Positions 33,695 to 41,983 are shown, numbered from the stretch's first letter. The stretch is DNA of 64,000 nt from Erwinia persicina NBRC 102418 (GCF_001571305.1 NZ_BCTN01000005.1:1-64000); one strand, 5' to 3'. Translations and numbers: made by a program. The notes: generated by a model not told the origin, from the sequence alone.

Positions 33695-34588
33695 TTACTC
33701 CCGCCGTGTCGGCTGGGAGCGAATATACTGCCAGAATCGCTCCGCAGACAGATTCAGTCTGGAGCCGGAGCGGTAGACATAGGCTTTAATTTCCAGCGAC
33801 ACCGCAGGATCCAGAATGGCCAGCCTGCCCTCACGCAGTTCATCTTTGATCGAATACTGCGGCAGCCAGCCCACCCCCTGGCCGTTAACGATCATGCGCT
33901 TCAGCAGTTCGCTCATCGACGAGACAAACCGCAGTGAAAAGGTGTCGTCAGACAGCGTATCGATCACCTGATTCACCTGTCGTCCCATATAGCTGTCGTT
34001 GGCATATTTCATCAGGGGCAGAATATCGTTACTCAGGGAATACAGTGGCTGACCGTGCTCGTCACAGGGCGTGACCAGGTGGAGGTGGGAGTCGAAAATC
34101 TTATGATGGACAAAGGGAAAGTTCATCAATTCTTCGTTATAAAAACTCAGAATAAAATCACACTTCCCTTCTTTCAGGTTATAAACCGCCTCATCCACGT
34201 TAATCGATTCAACATAATGAATGCGCTCCAGGCTGTCGTTATATCCGGCAATCATTTCGGGCAGCAGCAGCACAGATAACGACGGGGCCGCATCGATTTT
34301 AATGCTCTGCCTGAGGTTGTCTAACCCCTTGATTCGGTTGAGCTGGAAATCCATATCATCAAGCATATTGCGGGCATAACCGATAAAGTTTTTACCCTGC
34401 TGTGTCAGCTGTAACGGATTTTTGCTGCGGTCAAAAATCATAAAACCCAGCGCAGACTCAAGGGACTGAATACGGCGGCTGAAGGAGGACTGCGAAATAT
34501 TTCGCTTCTCTGCGGCCTGGGTAAAACTCCGGCTCTCCTCCAGGGCAATCACATCATAAAACCATTTTACTTCGAGATTACCGATCAT
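33695..34588 (-). CDS. LysR-family regulator, HypT (YjiE)-like
   Basis: This 297-residue protein (from the ATG at 34588) has a helix-turn-helix with FTQAAEKRNISQSSFSRRIQ (about 20-40). It resembles HypT, the E. coli hypochlorite-responsive LysR regulator, in EVKWFYDVIALEESRSF, INVDEAVYNLKEGKCDFILS and FVSSMSELLKRMI. A TTG start at 34612 is possible but less likely. It diverges from pckA over a set of ATGC-N7-GCAT boxes, so regulation of pckA is plausible. The signal is unknown. Confidence 0.85.
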   Translation of the reverse strand: MIGNLEVKWFYDVIALEESRSFTQAAEKRNISQSSFSRRIQSLESALGFMIFDRSKNPLQLTQQGKNFIGYARNMLDDMDFQLNRIKGLDNLRQSIKIDAAPSLSVLLLPEMIAGYNDSLERIHYVESINVDEAVYNLKEGKCDFILSFYNEELMNFPFVHHKIFDSHLHLVTPCDEHGQPLYSLSNDILPLMKYANDSYMGRQVNQVIDTLSDDTFSLRFVSSMSELLKRMIVNGQGVGWLPQYSIKDELREGRLAILDPAVSLEIKAYVYRSGSRLNLSAERFWQYIRSQPTRRE

Positions 34589-34619
34589 CGATGTCTGTTT
34601 CCCCTGTCGCAAAAGCGCT

Positions 34620-34663
34620 ATGCAAATTTAGCATGCAGCATAGAAATTATGCAATTAGAGCAT
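34620..34663. promoter_or_regulatory. tandem LysR-type boxes between the regulator and pckA
   Basis: Two ATGC-N7-GCAT inverted repeats (34620-34634 and 34649-34663), each containing the LysR T-N11-A pattern, are spaced 29 bases apart. A further inverted repeat GCATA-N5-TATGC (34638-34652) lies between. The right-hand box overlaps the -35 region of the candidate pckA promoter. Confidence 0.65.
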
Positions 34664-34683
34664 CCATTATCCAGTGCTAGTAT
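34655..34683 (+). promoter_or_regulatory. candidate pckA promoter
   Basis: TTAGAG (34655-34660) and TAGTAT (34678-34683) are separated by 17 bases. The weak -35, covered by a LysR box, would suit an activator-dependent promoter. Confidence 0.45.
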
Positions 34684-34745
34684 TCCTGCACGAGTTCGCA
34701 ACAAACCGTTAACCCATCCTCAGACCATTACTAGTCAGGTATCTC

Positions 34746-36362
34746 ATGTCCAGCACTGTCTCTCTAAAAGCCGCTTTGTCAGACCTTGGTATTACCGACC
34801 TTCATGACGTGATTTACAACCCCAGCTATGAACTGCTGATGGAGCATGAAACCGCGCCCGGGCTTACCGGCTGGGAACGCGCCACCCTGACCGCCTCCGG
34901 TGCGGCTGCGGTGGATACCGGCGAGTTTACCGGGCGTTCCCCGCGCGACAAATATATCGTCAGGGATGCTCTGACCGAAGATACCGTCTGGTGGTCTGAC
35001 GCCGGCAATGGCCGTAATGATAATAAACCGCTGTCGCCAGCCGTCTGGGCAGAACTGCGCGCGCTGGTCTGCCAGCAGCTGTCAGGGAAAAAACTCTACG
35101 TGGTCGACGCCTGGTGTGGTGCCAATGCCGACTCGCGGCTGGCGGTCAGGGTGGTGACAGAAGTCGCCTGGCAGGCGCACTTTGTGAAAAACATGTTTAT
35201 CGCCCCTTCCGCAGAAGAGCTGGCAAACTTTACCCCTGATTTCATCGTAATGAACGGCGCAAAGTGCACCAACAGCCAGTGGCAGTCACAGGGGCTGAAC
35301 TCTGAAAACTTTGTGGCCTTCAATCTGACCGAGAAAATTCAGCTGATCGGCGGAACCTGGTACGGCGGCGAAATGAAAAAAGGGCTGTTCTCGGTGATGA
35401 ACTACCTGCTGCCCCAGCGGGGAATTGCCTCAATGCACTGCTCCGCCAACCGGGGCGCTGCGGGGGATGTTGCGCTGTTCTTCGGCCTGTCCGGCACCGG
35501 TAAAACCACGCTGTCCACGGACCCGCTGCGCGAGCTGATCGGTGATGACGAACACGGCTGGGACGCGGAGGGCGTCTTCAACTTTGAAGGCGGTTGCTAT
35601 GCCAAAACCATCAATCTGAGTGAAGCCGCAGAGCCGGAAATTTACCGCGCCATCCGCCGCAACGCGCTGCTGGAAAACGTGGTGGTGAAGGCCGATGGCA
35701 GCATCGACTTCGCTGATGGCAGCAAAACGGAAAACACCCGGGTCTCTTACCCGCTGGATCATATTGAGAATATCGTCCGCCCGGTGTCCGCTGCAGGCCA
35801 TCCGTCGAAAGTGATTTTCCTCGCGGCCGATGGCTTTGGCGTGCTGCCGCCGGTTTCGCGCCTGACCCGTGAACAGATGCAGTACCACTTCCTGTCCGGA
35901 TTTACCTCTAAACTCGCCGGCACCGAGCGCGGCATCACCCAGCCGACACCGACCTTTTCTGCCTGCTACGGGGCCGCCTTTTTAATGCTGCCACCGACCC
36001 GTTATGCCAGCGTACTGGCAGAAAAAATGGCGGAAACACAGGCAGAAGCCTGGCTGGTCAACACCGGATGGAATGGTAAAGGGGAGCGCCTGTCGCTGAA
36101 GGATACCCGCAATATTATCAACGCTATCCTTAACGGGACGATTGCGCAGAATGATACCCGGCTACCGATCTTTGAGCTGATGATCCCGGCTCAGGTTCCG
36201 GGGGTGGCGGATGCCCTGCTTGACCCGCGCAATGGCTGGGAAAGCGCAGAACAGTGGCAGCAGGCGGCCGAAAAATTAGCCCGCTTATTTATCGACAACT
36301 TTGCCCAGTACACCCGCACAGAAGACGGCGCGCGTATCGCTCAGGCCGGGCCAACCCTCTGA
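34746..36362 (+). CDS. pckA: phosphoenolpyruvate carboxykinase (ATP)
   Basis: This 538-residue protein is a clear PckA. It has the substrate Arg region [39 protein letters not shown], the P-loop [15 protein letters not shown], the metal/ATP site IGDDEHGWD, and [18 protein letters not shown]. It converts oxaloacetate and ATP to phosphoenolpyruvate and CO2 in gluconeogenesis. Length is near E. coli (540). In E. coli the gene adjoins envZ/ompR; here it is beside a LysR gene. Whether this is the only copy cannot be told from the window. Confidence 0.96.
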   Translation: MSSTVSLKAALSDLGITDLHDVIYNPSYELLMEHETAPGLTGWERATLTASGAAAVDTGEFTGRSPRDKYIVRDALTEDTVWWSDAGNGRNDNKPLSPAVWAELRALVCQQLSGKKLYVVDAWCGANADSRLAVRVVTEVAWQAHFVKNMFIAPSAEELANFTPDFIVMNGAKCTNSQWQSQGLNSENFVAFNLTEKIQLIGGTWYGGEMKKGLFSVMNYLLPQRGIASMHCSANRGAAGDVALFFGLSGTGKTTLSTDPLRELIGDDEHGWDAEGVFNFEGGCYAKTINLSEAAEPEIYRAIRRNALLENVVVKADGSIDFADGSKTENTRVSYPLDHIENIVRPVSAAGHPSKVIFLAADGFGVLPPVSRLTREQMQYHFLSGFTSKLAGTERGITQPTPTFSACYGAAFLMLPPTRYASVLAEKMAETQAEAWLVNTGWNGKGERLSLKDTRNIINAILNGTIAQNDTRLPIFELMIPAQVPGVADALLDPRNGWESAEQWQQAAEKLARLFIDNFAQYTRTEDGARIAQAGPTL

Positions 36363-36374
36363 TCCTCCCTCAGG

Positions 36375-36403
36375 CGGAATAAGGCCTTACCGGCCTTATT
36401 CCG
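36375..36403 (+). terminator. terminator after pckA
   Basis: CGGAATAAGGCC and GGCCTTATTCCG form a perfect 12-bp stem over a 5-base loop, followed by TTTATCC. Confidence 0.8.
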
Positions 36404-36432
36404 TTTATCCTGCTGAAGGCTGTCCGGCTCCG

Positions 36433-36963
36433 TTACACAAAGCGTACATCCGCCGTGTTGACCAGACGGACAAACGGCCCCGCCAGCGTTGCATTATGAT
36501 GGGCAATTATCTGCGCGGCGGTGAGCACGCCACTGTCCGGGGTGCTGTGGGCATCGCTCACCAGCACCACGTCAAACCCCAGATCTGCCGCCGCCCGACA
36601 GGTGGTGTCAACGCAGTATTCTGTTTTCATTCCGGCGATCACCAGCCGCTTCACGTCAGACGCCTGCAGCCATGCCAGCAGCGGCGTGCCGGCAAAACAG
36701 CTGGGCCGCGCTTTGTTAAAACAGCGGTCCGTCTGCGCACGCGGCAGTTCCGCAGCCAGCTGCCACGCCATGCTGTCAGCGGCGATCGGCGATCCCGCCG
36801 GACCGGTGTGTTGGGCAAAAAAGACCGGCACCTGCTGCGAACGGGCCGCGACGATCAGATGGGAAACGTTCGCCAGTAAACCGGCTTTATCGTGAGGCTC
36901 CTGCGGGCCGTGCAGTAAGCCTGCCTGCATATCAATCACTAATAACGCGGAGGCGTCAGACAT
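36433..36963 (-). CDS. cysteine hydrolase (isochorismatase superfamily)
   Basis: This 176-residue protein has the superfamily triad: Asp in ALLVIDMQAGLLHG, Lys in RCFNKARPSCFAGT, and Cys in VIAGMKTEYCVDTTCRAA. Members hydrolyse amides, nicotinamide or isochorismate-like substrates; the sequence does not say which. An AAAGGAGAAATAAC ribosome site precedes the ATG. The 5' region is unusual, with a short Thr-rich ORF and a GC hairpin upstream. It is convergent with pckA. Confidence 0.87.
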   Translation of the reverse strand: MSDASALLVIDMQAGLLHGPQEPHDKAGLLANVSHLIVAARSQQVPVFFAQHTGPAGSPIAADSMAWQLAAELPRAQTDRCFNKARPSCFAGTPLLAWLQASDVKRLVIAGMKTEYCVDTTCRAAADLGFDVVLVSDAHSTPDSGVLTAAQIIAHHNATLAGPFVRLVNTADVRFV

Positions 36964-37589
36964 GTTATTTCTCCTTTAACAATCCTGATTAACACCAGTG
37001 ACGACGGAGAAATAAGCGACCCCGTCGGAAACCGGCGGGTGGGGGAAGGTGTGCTAACTACTCAGACACGCAAACTCGCCACACGCCGCCATAAGCGGTG
37101 GTGGTGGTTGGGGTGGTAAGGCACAGCTGAGTCGGTTGCATAGAGGACAGATTCGCGCAGACGCGACGGTTATGCAATAGCTTTCTCATGGGAAAATCGA
37201 AACGGGTGATAACCATCGGTCAATCCCTGACCGACGCATTATCGAGGGTTTTCGGTGCAGCCAGGCTTAAAGAACAGCCCCGGGCGGTACGTGTTTAAAG
37301 GTGTCGACATAAACCCGGAACACGTATTTGAAGAATTTTTTCATGATGGCCTGTATGCCGCTTTATTGAATATTGCTAGAAAATTATACATGCAGCCCAT
37401 TTTTCAGGCAATATTTTATGAGCCAGATCACATAATCGCCCTCAGTATGCCGATAAAAAGATAAACCAGAGCTAAACGGCCCCGCCGCCCGGCAGGCATC
37501 TCCCCTCTGCCGGAGGCGCAATTTTTTCCAATATTTCAGGGAAAAGCCTGAACATAATGGGCCTCTCTTCCCTCATCAGTCGGACGCTA
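36964..37589. other. long gap with hairpin and possible mobile-element leader remnant
   Basis: No ordinary gene is supported here. Reading leftward, a Thr-rich 27-codon ORF (37058-37141) is followed by a bulged 9-bp GC hairpin (37019-37040, ACCCGCC-rich) and then the ribosome site of the cysteine hydrolase. The block around 36985-37140 resembles, from memory, the leader sequences seen ahead of Ash/Icd-like genes of P4-type satellite phages. From about 37290 to 37470 the bases turn AT-rich, unlike the surroundings. Confidence 0.35.
37058..37141 (-). CDS. possible Thr-rich leader peptide ahead of the cysteine hydrolase
   Basis: A 27-codon frame (ATG at 37141, TAG at 37058) encodes a peptide with CLTTPTTTTAYGGVWRVCVS. 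No good ribosome site is seen, so translation is uncertain. If translated, the row of Thr codons before a hairpin would suit an attenuator; it may equally be a relic of a satellite-phage leader. Confidence 0.25.
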   Translation of the reverse strand: MQPTQLCLTTPTTTTAYGGVWRVCVSE

Positions 37590-38222
37590 ATGCCCTTTTC
37601 AAATGGTTTTCTTCTCAGTCTTTCCCTGTGTCTGGATATCGGCATCGCCAATATTGCGATGATCACCCTGGCCATGCAGCGCGGTTACTTTCACGGCTTC
37701 TGGCTGGGGATCGGCACCTGCGTGGGCGATCTGATCTATGCGATCCTCGCGATGGCAGGCATGGCGGTGCTGTTGCAGTTCACTGCGGTGCGCTGGGTGC
37801 TGTGGATCGGGGGATCGCTCATCCTGCTGTGGTTTGCATGGAAAATGGTGCAGAACGCCCTGCGCCCGACGGCAGATCTCAGTGCCGGAGACATCGGCCA
37901 GGCACTCAGTATTCGTCAGAATTTCTTCCGGGGTATTTTCCTCGCCATGTCATCGCCCACGGCGATCCTGTGGTTTGCCGCGGTCGGTGGTGCTCTGATT
38001 TCGCGGATGAGCAGCAGCGGCACAGCGGCGTCAGGATGGTTCCTCAGCGGATTTTTCCTGGCGGGCGTGACCTGGACGGCGGTGCTGTGTGCGATGGGGA
38101 GTGTTGGCGGACGCATGCTCGGGGCGAAGATGCTGCGCTGGTCGTATATCGCGTCGGCGGTGATTTTCTGCTATTTCGCCGGTTACGTCATCCTCTCCGG
38201 CTACCGTGAATTTATCGGCTGA
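37590..38222 (+). CDS. LysE-family amino-acid/metabolite exporter
   Basis: About 210 residues with six membrane spans. The first span, FLLSLSLCLDIGIANIAMIT, and QRGYFHGFWLGIGTCVGDLIY are typical of LysE/RhtB-type exporters, as is AMSSPTAILWFAAVGG in the middle. The family pattern favours the ATG at 37590 over the in-frame ATG at 37557. Its last 11 bases overlap the end of the convergent AraC gene. Substrate not predictable. Confidence 0.88.
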   Translation: MPFSNGFLLSLSLCLDIGIANIAMITLAMQRGYFHGFWLGIGTCVGDLIYAILAMAGMAVLLQFTAVRWVLWIGGSLILLWFAWKMVQNALRPTADLSAGDIGQALSIRQNFFRGIFLAMSSPTAILWFAAVGGALISRMSSSGTAASGWFLSGFFLAGVTWTAVLCAMGSVGGRMLGAKMLRWSYIASAVIFCYFAGYVILSGYREFIG

Positions 38223-38982
38223 GCCTGCGCAGATAGTGATGGGGGGTGATCCCCATCATTTTGCGAAAGCTGTTAATAAAGTGGCTCTGGTCGTAAAAGC
38301 CCAACCGGTGCGCCACATCCAGGGCGCTGTGGTGGTCACGCAGCAGATTACGCGCCGCCAGCAGGCGCAGCTGCATATGATATTGCAGCGGGGCAATGCC
38401 CGTCTGCTGACGAAACTGCCGCACGAAATGATATTTGCTCAGTCCGGCAGCGGCAGACAGTTCGTCCAGCGTCAGCTTTACCGTCAGATTGTCGCGCATG
38501 CACTCCAGCGCCCGTCCCACGGGAAGGGGGGCAGGTTCTTGCTTTCTGCCGCGACGGTGTTGCAATAACTGGCTGGTCAGCCACAGCAGGCTTTGCTCCT
38601 GTTCTTCATCGCCTGACTGCACGTAGCCGCAGATGGCGGCAAACAGCGTGGGATCGCGCAGTACCCCTTCATACAGGATCGGCGGAGATCGATCGTCAGG
38701 ATCGGCAAACACCTGACGCGGCAGATGAATGCTGTAAAACTCCACCGGATCGGCACCAAACTGCGAAGACTGCAGCGTTTCAGGATTGTAAATAGTGATA
38801 TCGCCTGCGTGAACAAACAGAGTTTGCCGGTGCAGGCTGAGGGTTTCAATGCCGCTGAGGTTGGCACTGATGACATATTCTTCGTGGGTGTGCAGCGGGA
38901 ACGCCGCATGGCTGGCAGTGAGGTGCGAACATTCAATCTGATTGTGGCTGTTCCAGTCGACTATCGATAACGGCATATCCAC
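38212..38982 (-). CDS. AraC-family regulator with N-terminal cupin domain
   Basis: This 256-residue protein has a cupin-like effector domain (about 10-110; FPLHTHEEYVISANLSG with metal-site-like His residues) and two C-terminal helix-turn-helix motifs, LDELSAAAGLSKYHFVRQFR and DVAHRLGFYDQSHFINSFRK, ending GITPHHYLRR. This AraC type often regulates a neighbouring exporter, here the convergent LysE gene with which it overlaps by 11 bases. It ends close to the mntP gene upstream on the same strand (28 bases). Confidence 0.87.
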   Translation of the reverse strand: MDMPLSIVDWNSHNQIECSHLTASHAAFPLHTHEEYVISANLSGIETLSLHRQTLFVHAGDITIYNPETLQSSQFGADPVEFYSIHLPRQVFADPDDRSPPILYEGVLRDPTLFAAICGYVQSGDEEQEQSLLWLTSQLLQHRRGRKQEPAPLPVGRALECMRDNLTVKLTLDELSAAAGLSKYHFVRQFRQQTGIAPLQYHMQLRLLAARNLLRDHHSALDVAHRLGFYDQSHFINSFRKMMGITPHHYLRRLSR

Positions 38983-39010
38983 CCCGCCCCTGACAGGCCG
39001 GAGAGTGCAT

Positions 39011-39577
39011 TCACCGGCCCAGATGTTCCACTAAAATACTACAGCCAATACCAATGAGCACTACACCGCCGAAAATTTCTGCCCATTTTCCCATCACCGG
39101 GCCCAGGAAACGGCCCAGCAGGATACCGGCCGAGGCCATTATCATGGTGGACGCACCAATGGCCAGTGCAGTGGTGACGATGTTCACCTGCAGGAACGCC
39201 AGGCCCACGCCTACGGCCAGCGCATCCAGGCTGGTCGCCACCGCCGTACAGGCCAGCAGCCAGAAACCGTGGCTCGCAGGCGCTTCTTCCGGCTTGCACT
39301 CTTTCTTACGCAGCCCTTCGATGATCATGCGGCTGCCTAAAATAAACAGCAGGCCAAACGCCACCCAGTGATCCCACGCCATAATATACTGGCTGGCGGC
39401 CAGACCAATCGCCCAGCCGATCAGCGGGGTGAGGGCTTCTATCGCGCCAAAGATCAGGCCGGTACGCAGCGCTTCTTTCAGGCTGGGGCGATGCAGGCTG
39501 GCCCCTTTGCCGATTGCCGCCGCAAAGGCGTCCATCGACATACCAAAAGCCAGAATCAGGGTTGCGTATAGGTTCAT
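39011..39577 (-). CDS. mntP: MntP manganese efflux protein
   Basis: At 188 residues, the E. coli length, it has six spans and the repeated DUF204 acidic motifs [18 protein letters not shown] and [15 protein letters not shown]. It exports Mn2+ to prevent toxicity. The ATG at 39577 is the family start; an 8-codon extension is rejected. An MntR-like palindrome lies about 147 bases upstream. I see no yybP-ykoY riboswitch pattern in the leader. Confidence 0.94.
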   Translation of the reverse strand: MNLYATLILAFGMSMDAFAAAIGKGASLHRPSLKEALRTGLIFGAIEALTPLIGWAIGLAASQYIMAWDHWVAFGLLFILGSRMIIEGLRKKECKPEEAPASHGFWLLACTAVATSLDALAVGVGLAFLQVNIVTTALAIGASTMIMASAGILLGRFLGPVMGKWAEIFGGVVLIGIGCSILVEHLGR

Positions 39578-39723
39578 TGTATTTATCCGGGCTGAAGGCA
39601 CAGTGGCGCTTCAGGTCGTTAAAACATCAGCTTATGTTGTAAAAATAATCATAAGCCTGTTCAAGTGAGACGCATCCTAGCATGCTAATCGCCAGAAAAA
39701 AAGACAGTAAAATCAGGGATTTG

Positions 39724-39743
39724 AGTATAGCCTCGGCTATACT
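39724..39743. promoter_or_regulatory. MntR-like operator upstream of mntP
   Basis: AGTATAGCC and GGCTATACT form a perfect 9-bp inverted repeat with a 2-base centre. It contains the ATAGC/GCTAT half-sites of MntR boxes (E. coli AACATAGC...GCTATGTT). MntR activates mntP when manganese is high. The same palindrome is followed by TTTTT on the plus strand and might also act as a terminator. Confidence 0.6.
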
Positions 39744-39842
39744 TTTTAACAGTGGCTAATTTAGAGGTCAAATTCAGAGCGGAAACTCTAAAAGAATTAC
39801 CGTCTTACAAAAAGAGTAGGGATATACATCCCTGGCGAGGGT

Positions 39843-39885
39843 GGGGGGATATTTCACCGGCTTCCGGCAAAATATCGCCCCTTTT
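39843..39885 (+). terminator. terminator-like hairpin
   Basis: GGGG-G-GATATTT (39843-39854) pairs with AAATATC-G-CCCC (39870-39881), with one internal mismatch, and an inner CCGG/CCGG stem; TTTTGTT follows on the plus strand. It lies just past the end of the leftward SDR gene. An AGGGAT-ATAC-ATCCCT hairpin lies directly to its left. Confidence 0.5.
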
Positions 39886-39899
39886 GTTCCAGACGGCAA

Positions 39900-40496
39900 T
39901 TACCACACCCTGTAGACTTTTCCCGTATCAATCCCCTCAACGCTGCGGCGATAAGCCAGCGCCACGCGGCCTGCCGGAGCACTTTCAAAGCCCGGGAAGA
40001 ACGGGCCGTAGCTCTCCAGCGATTCAGTTAATACCGTCGGGCTGACGGCGTTGATGCGCAACCCGCTCAGCTCGGCGGCGGCGGCCAGCACAAAACCCTC
40101 CAGCGCTGCGTTCACCGCCGTGGCGTTGACCCCGGTACGGATCGGCTGTTGGGCAAGAATACCGCTGGTCAGAGTAAATGAGCCGCCCGGATTGACGAAG
40201 GCTTTACCCATCAGCACTAACCGCACCTGCCCCATCAGCTTATCCTGCAGGCCGTGGTTGAACTGCTCGCTGGTCATCTCTGCCAGCGGGCCAAAGTGTA
40301 CGCCGCCGGTGGCCGCAATTACCGCATCGACCTTTCCTGTCTGAGCAAACAACGCTTTGACACTCTCCTCACGGCTCAGATCGACCTGATAATCACCGTG
40401 GTTTTTTCCGACGCGGATCACCTGGTGATCCTGTGCCAGCTCCTGCACGATGCCCTGACCCACGGTGCCCGTGGCGCCAATCACTAAAATTTTCAT
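39900..40496 (-). CDS. short-chain dehydrogenase-like protein with altered active site
   Basis: This 198-residue protein has an NAD(P)-binding Rossmann start (ILVIGATGTVGQGIVQEL), a conserved ATGG, and Ser in TLTSGILAQ. The usual YxxxK is replaced: the equivalent stretch reads GVNATAVNAALEGF, with no Tyr or Lys. This is a short, atypical SDR; it may be a non-catalytic binding protein or use other residues. It is divergent from a LysR gene 103 bases away, a common pairing for this family. Confidence 0.85.
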   Translation of the reverse strand: MKILVIGATGTVGQGIVQELAQDHQVIRVGKNHGDYQVDLSREESVKALFAQTGKVDAVIAATGGVHFGPLAEMTSEQFNHGLQDKLMGQVRLVLMGKAFVNPGGSFTLTSGILAQQPIRTGVNATAVNAALEGFVLAAAAELSGLRINAVSPTVLTESLESYGPFFPGFESAPAGRVALAYRRSVEGIDTGKVYRVW

Positions 40497-40599
40497 CTGT
40501 TCTCTCCTGTCGGTTATTCAGTCCGATGAGTGTGACGCAGTGCGGTGGACGAATAAATGCGCGATACTTTCGGGAACTCCGAACCCAGGGTTTGTAATC

Positions 40600-41487
40600 A
40601 TGGATAAATTACGCAGCATCGAAGCCTTTATCTGCGCCGTGGAGAGCGGCAACTTTAGCGAAGCCGCGCGGCGGCTGGACATCACCGCGGTGATGGTCGG
40701 CAAACATGTCCGCCAGCTGGAAACGGTGCTGAATACCCGTCTGTTGCAGCGCAACACCCGCCGCCAGCACCTGACGGAGGCCGGAGAAAGTTACTATCGC
40801 CAGTGCAAGCTGGCGCTGGCCCAGCTGCGTGAAGCGGATGAAAGCGTAGAAAATATGAAACGGACCCCGTCGGGTCTGCTGCGCATCAGCGCTCCGCTGA
40901 ATCTCGGCGCCAGCGCCATTGCTGCGGTGGTGACACGCTATCAGCTGCGCTATCCGCAGGTGAAAATCGAGCTGGATCTGAACGACAACTTTGTGGATCT
41001 GATTGCGGAAGGGTTTGATTTTGCTATCCGCATTGGCGGGCTGAAGCACAGTGAACCGCTGGTCGCCCAGTTTCTTGGGGAGTATCAGATGGTGGTGTGT
41101 GCCGCACCGGACTATCTGGCGCAGTTCGGTTCACCGCAAACACCGGAGGATCTGCAACAGCACCGTTGTCTGGCCAACCGGGCGTGGAACAAAAATAATG
41201 CCTGGCAGTGGGGCAACGTCACCTGGCCGTTTGACAACAGTTTTACCTGTAATGATGGTCAGGCTCTGCGCCAGGCGGCGCTGGCCGGGGCCGGGTTGAT
41301 ACTGCAGCCGCGTATTCTGCTGGCGCAGGATATCGCCGCAGGTCGCCTGGTGCCGCTGCTGCAGCCATGGCAGCCGGAGAGCCGCCCGATTCATCTGCTG
41401 TGGCGTCAGGATCTCAGCCCGTCGGAAAAACGCAGCAGCTTCGTTCGCTGGATGCGTGAGCAGGTTCCTCCCGCACTGGTGGTTTAA
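40600..41487 (+). CDS. LysR-family regulator divergent from the SDR gene
   Basis: This 295-residue protein starts MDKLRSIEAFICAVESGNFS and has the helix-turn-helix core FSEAARRLDITAVMVGKHVR (about 19-38), then a PBP2-type effector domain (LRISAPLNLGASAIAAVV, GFDFAIRIG). It belongs to the large CrgA/DsdC-like LysR group. The frame is open upstream into the SDR gene's 5' region, but the family start is the ATG at 40600. It probably controls the SDR gene and itself. Confidence 0.9.
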   Translation: MDKLRSIEAFICAVESGNFSEAARRLDITAVMVGKHVRQLETVLNTRLLQRNTRRQHLTEAGESYYRQCKLALAQLREADESVENMKRTPSGLLRISAPLNLGASAIAAVVTRYQLRYPQVKIELDLNDNFVDLIAEGFDFAIRIGGLKHSEPLVAQFLGEYQMVVCAAPDYLAQFGSPQTPEDLQQHRCLANRAWNKNNAWQWGNVTWPFDNSFTCNDGQALRQAALAGAGLILQPRILLAQDIAAGRLVPLLQPWQPESRPIHLLWRQDLSPSEKRSSFVRWMREQVPPALVV

Positions 41488-41547
41488 TGATTGAAGATGC
41501 GCGGAGATTCACTGAAAATAATGGCAACTGACTAACACGGAATCGTG

Positions 41548-41790
41548 ATGAAAAACCCTTTTGAAACTTTCCTGATGCCGATGAGCACGCTGTTGCTCGG
41601 CTTTCTTTCCGCGCTGCTGCTGCCAGCCCCCTCGTTCGGCCTGACGCTGGCGCGCAGGCTGGTAGAGATGTTTCACCTTGATGATATCAGCCAGCTCTAT
41701 ACGCTGGTGTTCTGCCTGTGGTTTTTACTGCTGGGGGTGATTGAGTTCTATGTCATTCGTTTTATCTATGTGCGGTTTATCCGGCCATAG
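41548..41790 (+). CDS. small two-span membrane protein, unknown function
   Basis: About 80 residues with two hydrophobic segments (MSTLLLGFLSALLLPAP and LYTLVFCLWFLLLGVIEFYV) separated by a charged loop. ACGGA lies ahead of a GTGATG start. I do not recognise a family. It converges with the mgtA locus, 87 bases from the end of the 30-residue gene there. Confidence 0.65.
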   Translation: MKNPFETFLMPMSTLLLGFLSALLLPAPSFGLTLARRLVEMFHLDDISQLYTLVFCLWFLLLGVIEFYVIRFIYVRFIRP

Positions 41791-41847
41791 TCACGGCCGG
41801 AAGGGCCGGCCCGATAAAAGGCCGTCCCAGACGGAACAGTGCCCACA

Positions 41848-41870
41848 GGCTGACCTTTTTTCGGTCAGCC
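41848..41870. terminator. hairpin terminator closing the mgtA locus
   Basis: GGCTGACC (41848-41855) and GGTCAGCC (41863-41870) form an 8-bp stem with a T-rich 7-base loop. It lies 8 bases beyond the stop of the 30-residue gene and between convergent transcripts. Confidence 0.6.
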
Positions 41871-41877
41871 CACCAGG

Positions 41878-41970
41878 TTACCCGCTAAATATCATCGCAA
41901 TGCTGCTGGAAAAAATCAGCAATCCAATAAAGAACAGGATAATAGCGGTCACGGCATTATTATTTTTCAT
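41878..41970 (-). CDS. 30-residue membrane protein encoded directly after mgtA (MgtR-like in position)
   Basis: ATG at 41970 follows the mgtA stop by 13 bases, with a strong GGGGAG ribosome site right after that stop. The product is one membrane span: MKNNNAVTAIILFFIGLLIF, then SSSIAMIFSG. It ends at TAA (41878) just before a hairpin, so it looks like the last gene of the mgtA transcript. Size and position recall MgtR, the 30-residue peptide after mgtB in Salmonella that promotes MgtC turnover, but sequence likeness is limited and no mgtC is in the window. A regulator or stabiliser of the ATPase is inferred. Confidence 0.75.
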   Translation of the reverse strand: MKNNNAVTAIILFFIGLLIFSSSIAMIFSG

Positions 41971-41983
41971 CGTTACGCTCCCC

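Noticed and set aside
37255-37464. 69-codon ORF in the gap before the LysE exporter
   Set aside because: GTG start with no ribosome site and no recognisable family; could be a gene fragment but cannot be supported.
39578-39743. yybP-ykoY manganese riboswitch before mntP
   Set aside because: Expected from E. coli, but I could not find its conserved stems in the leader.
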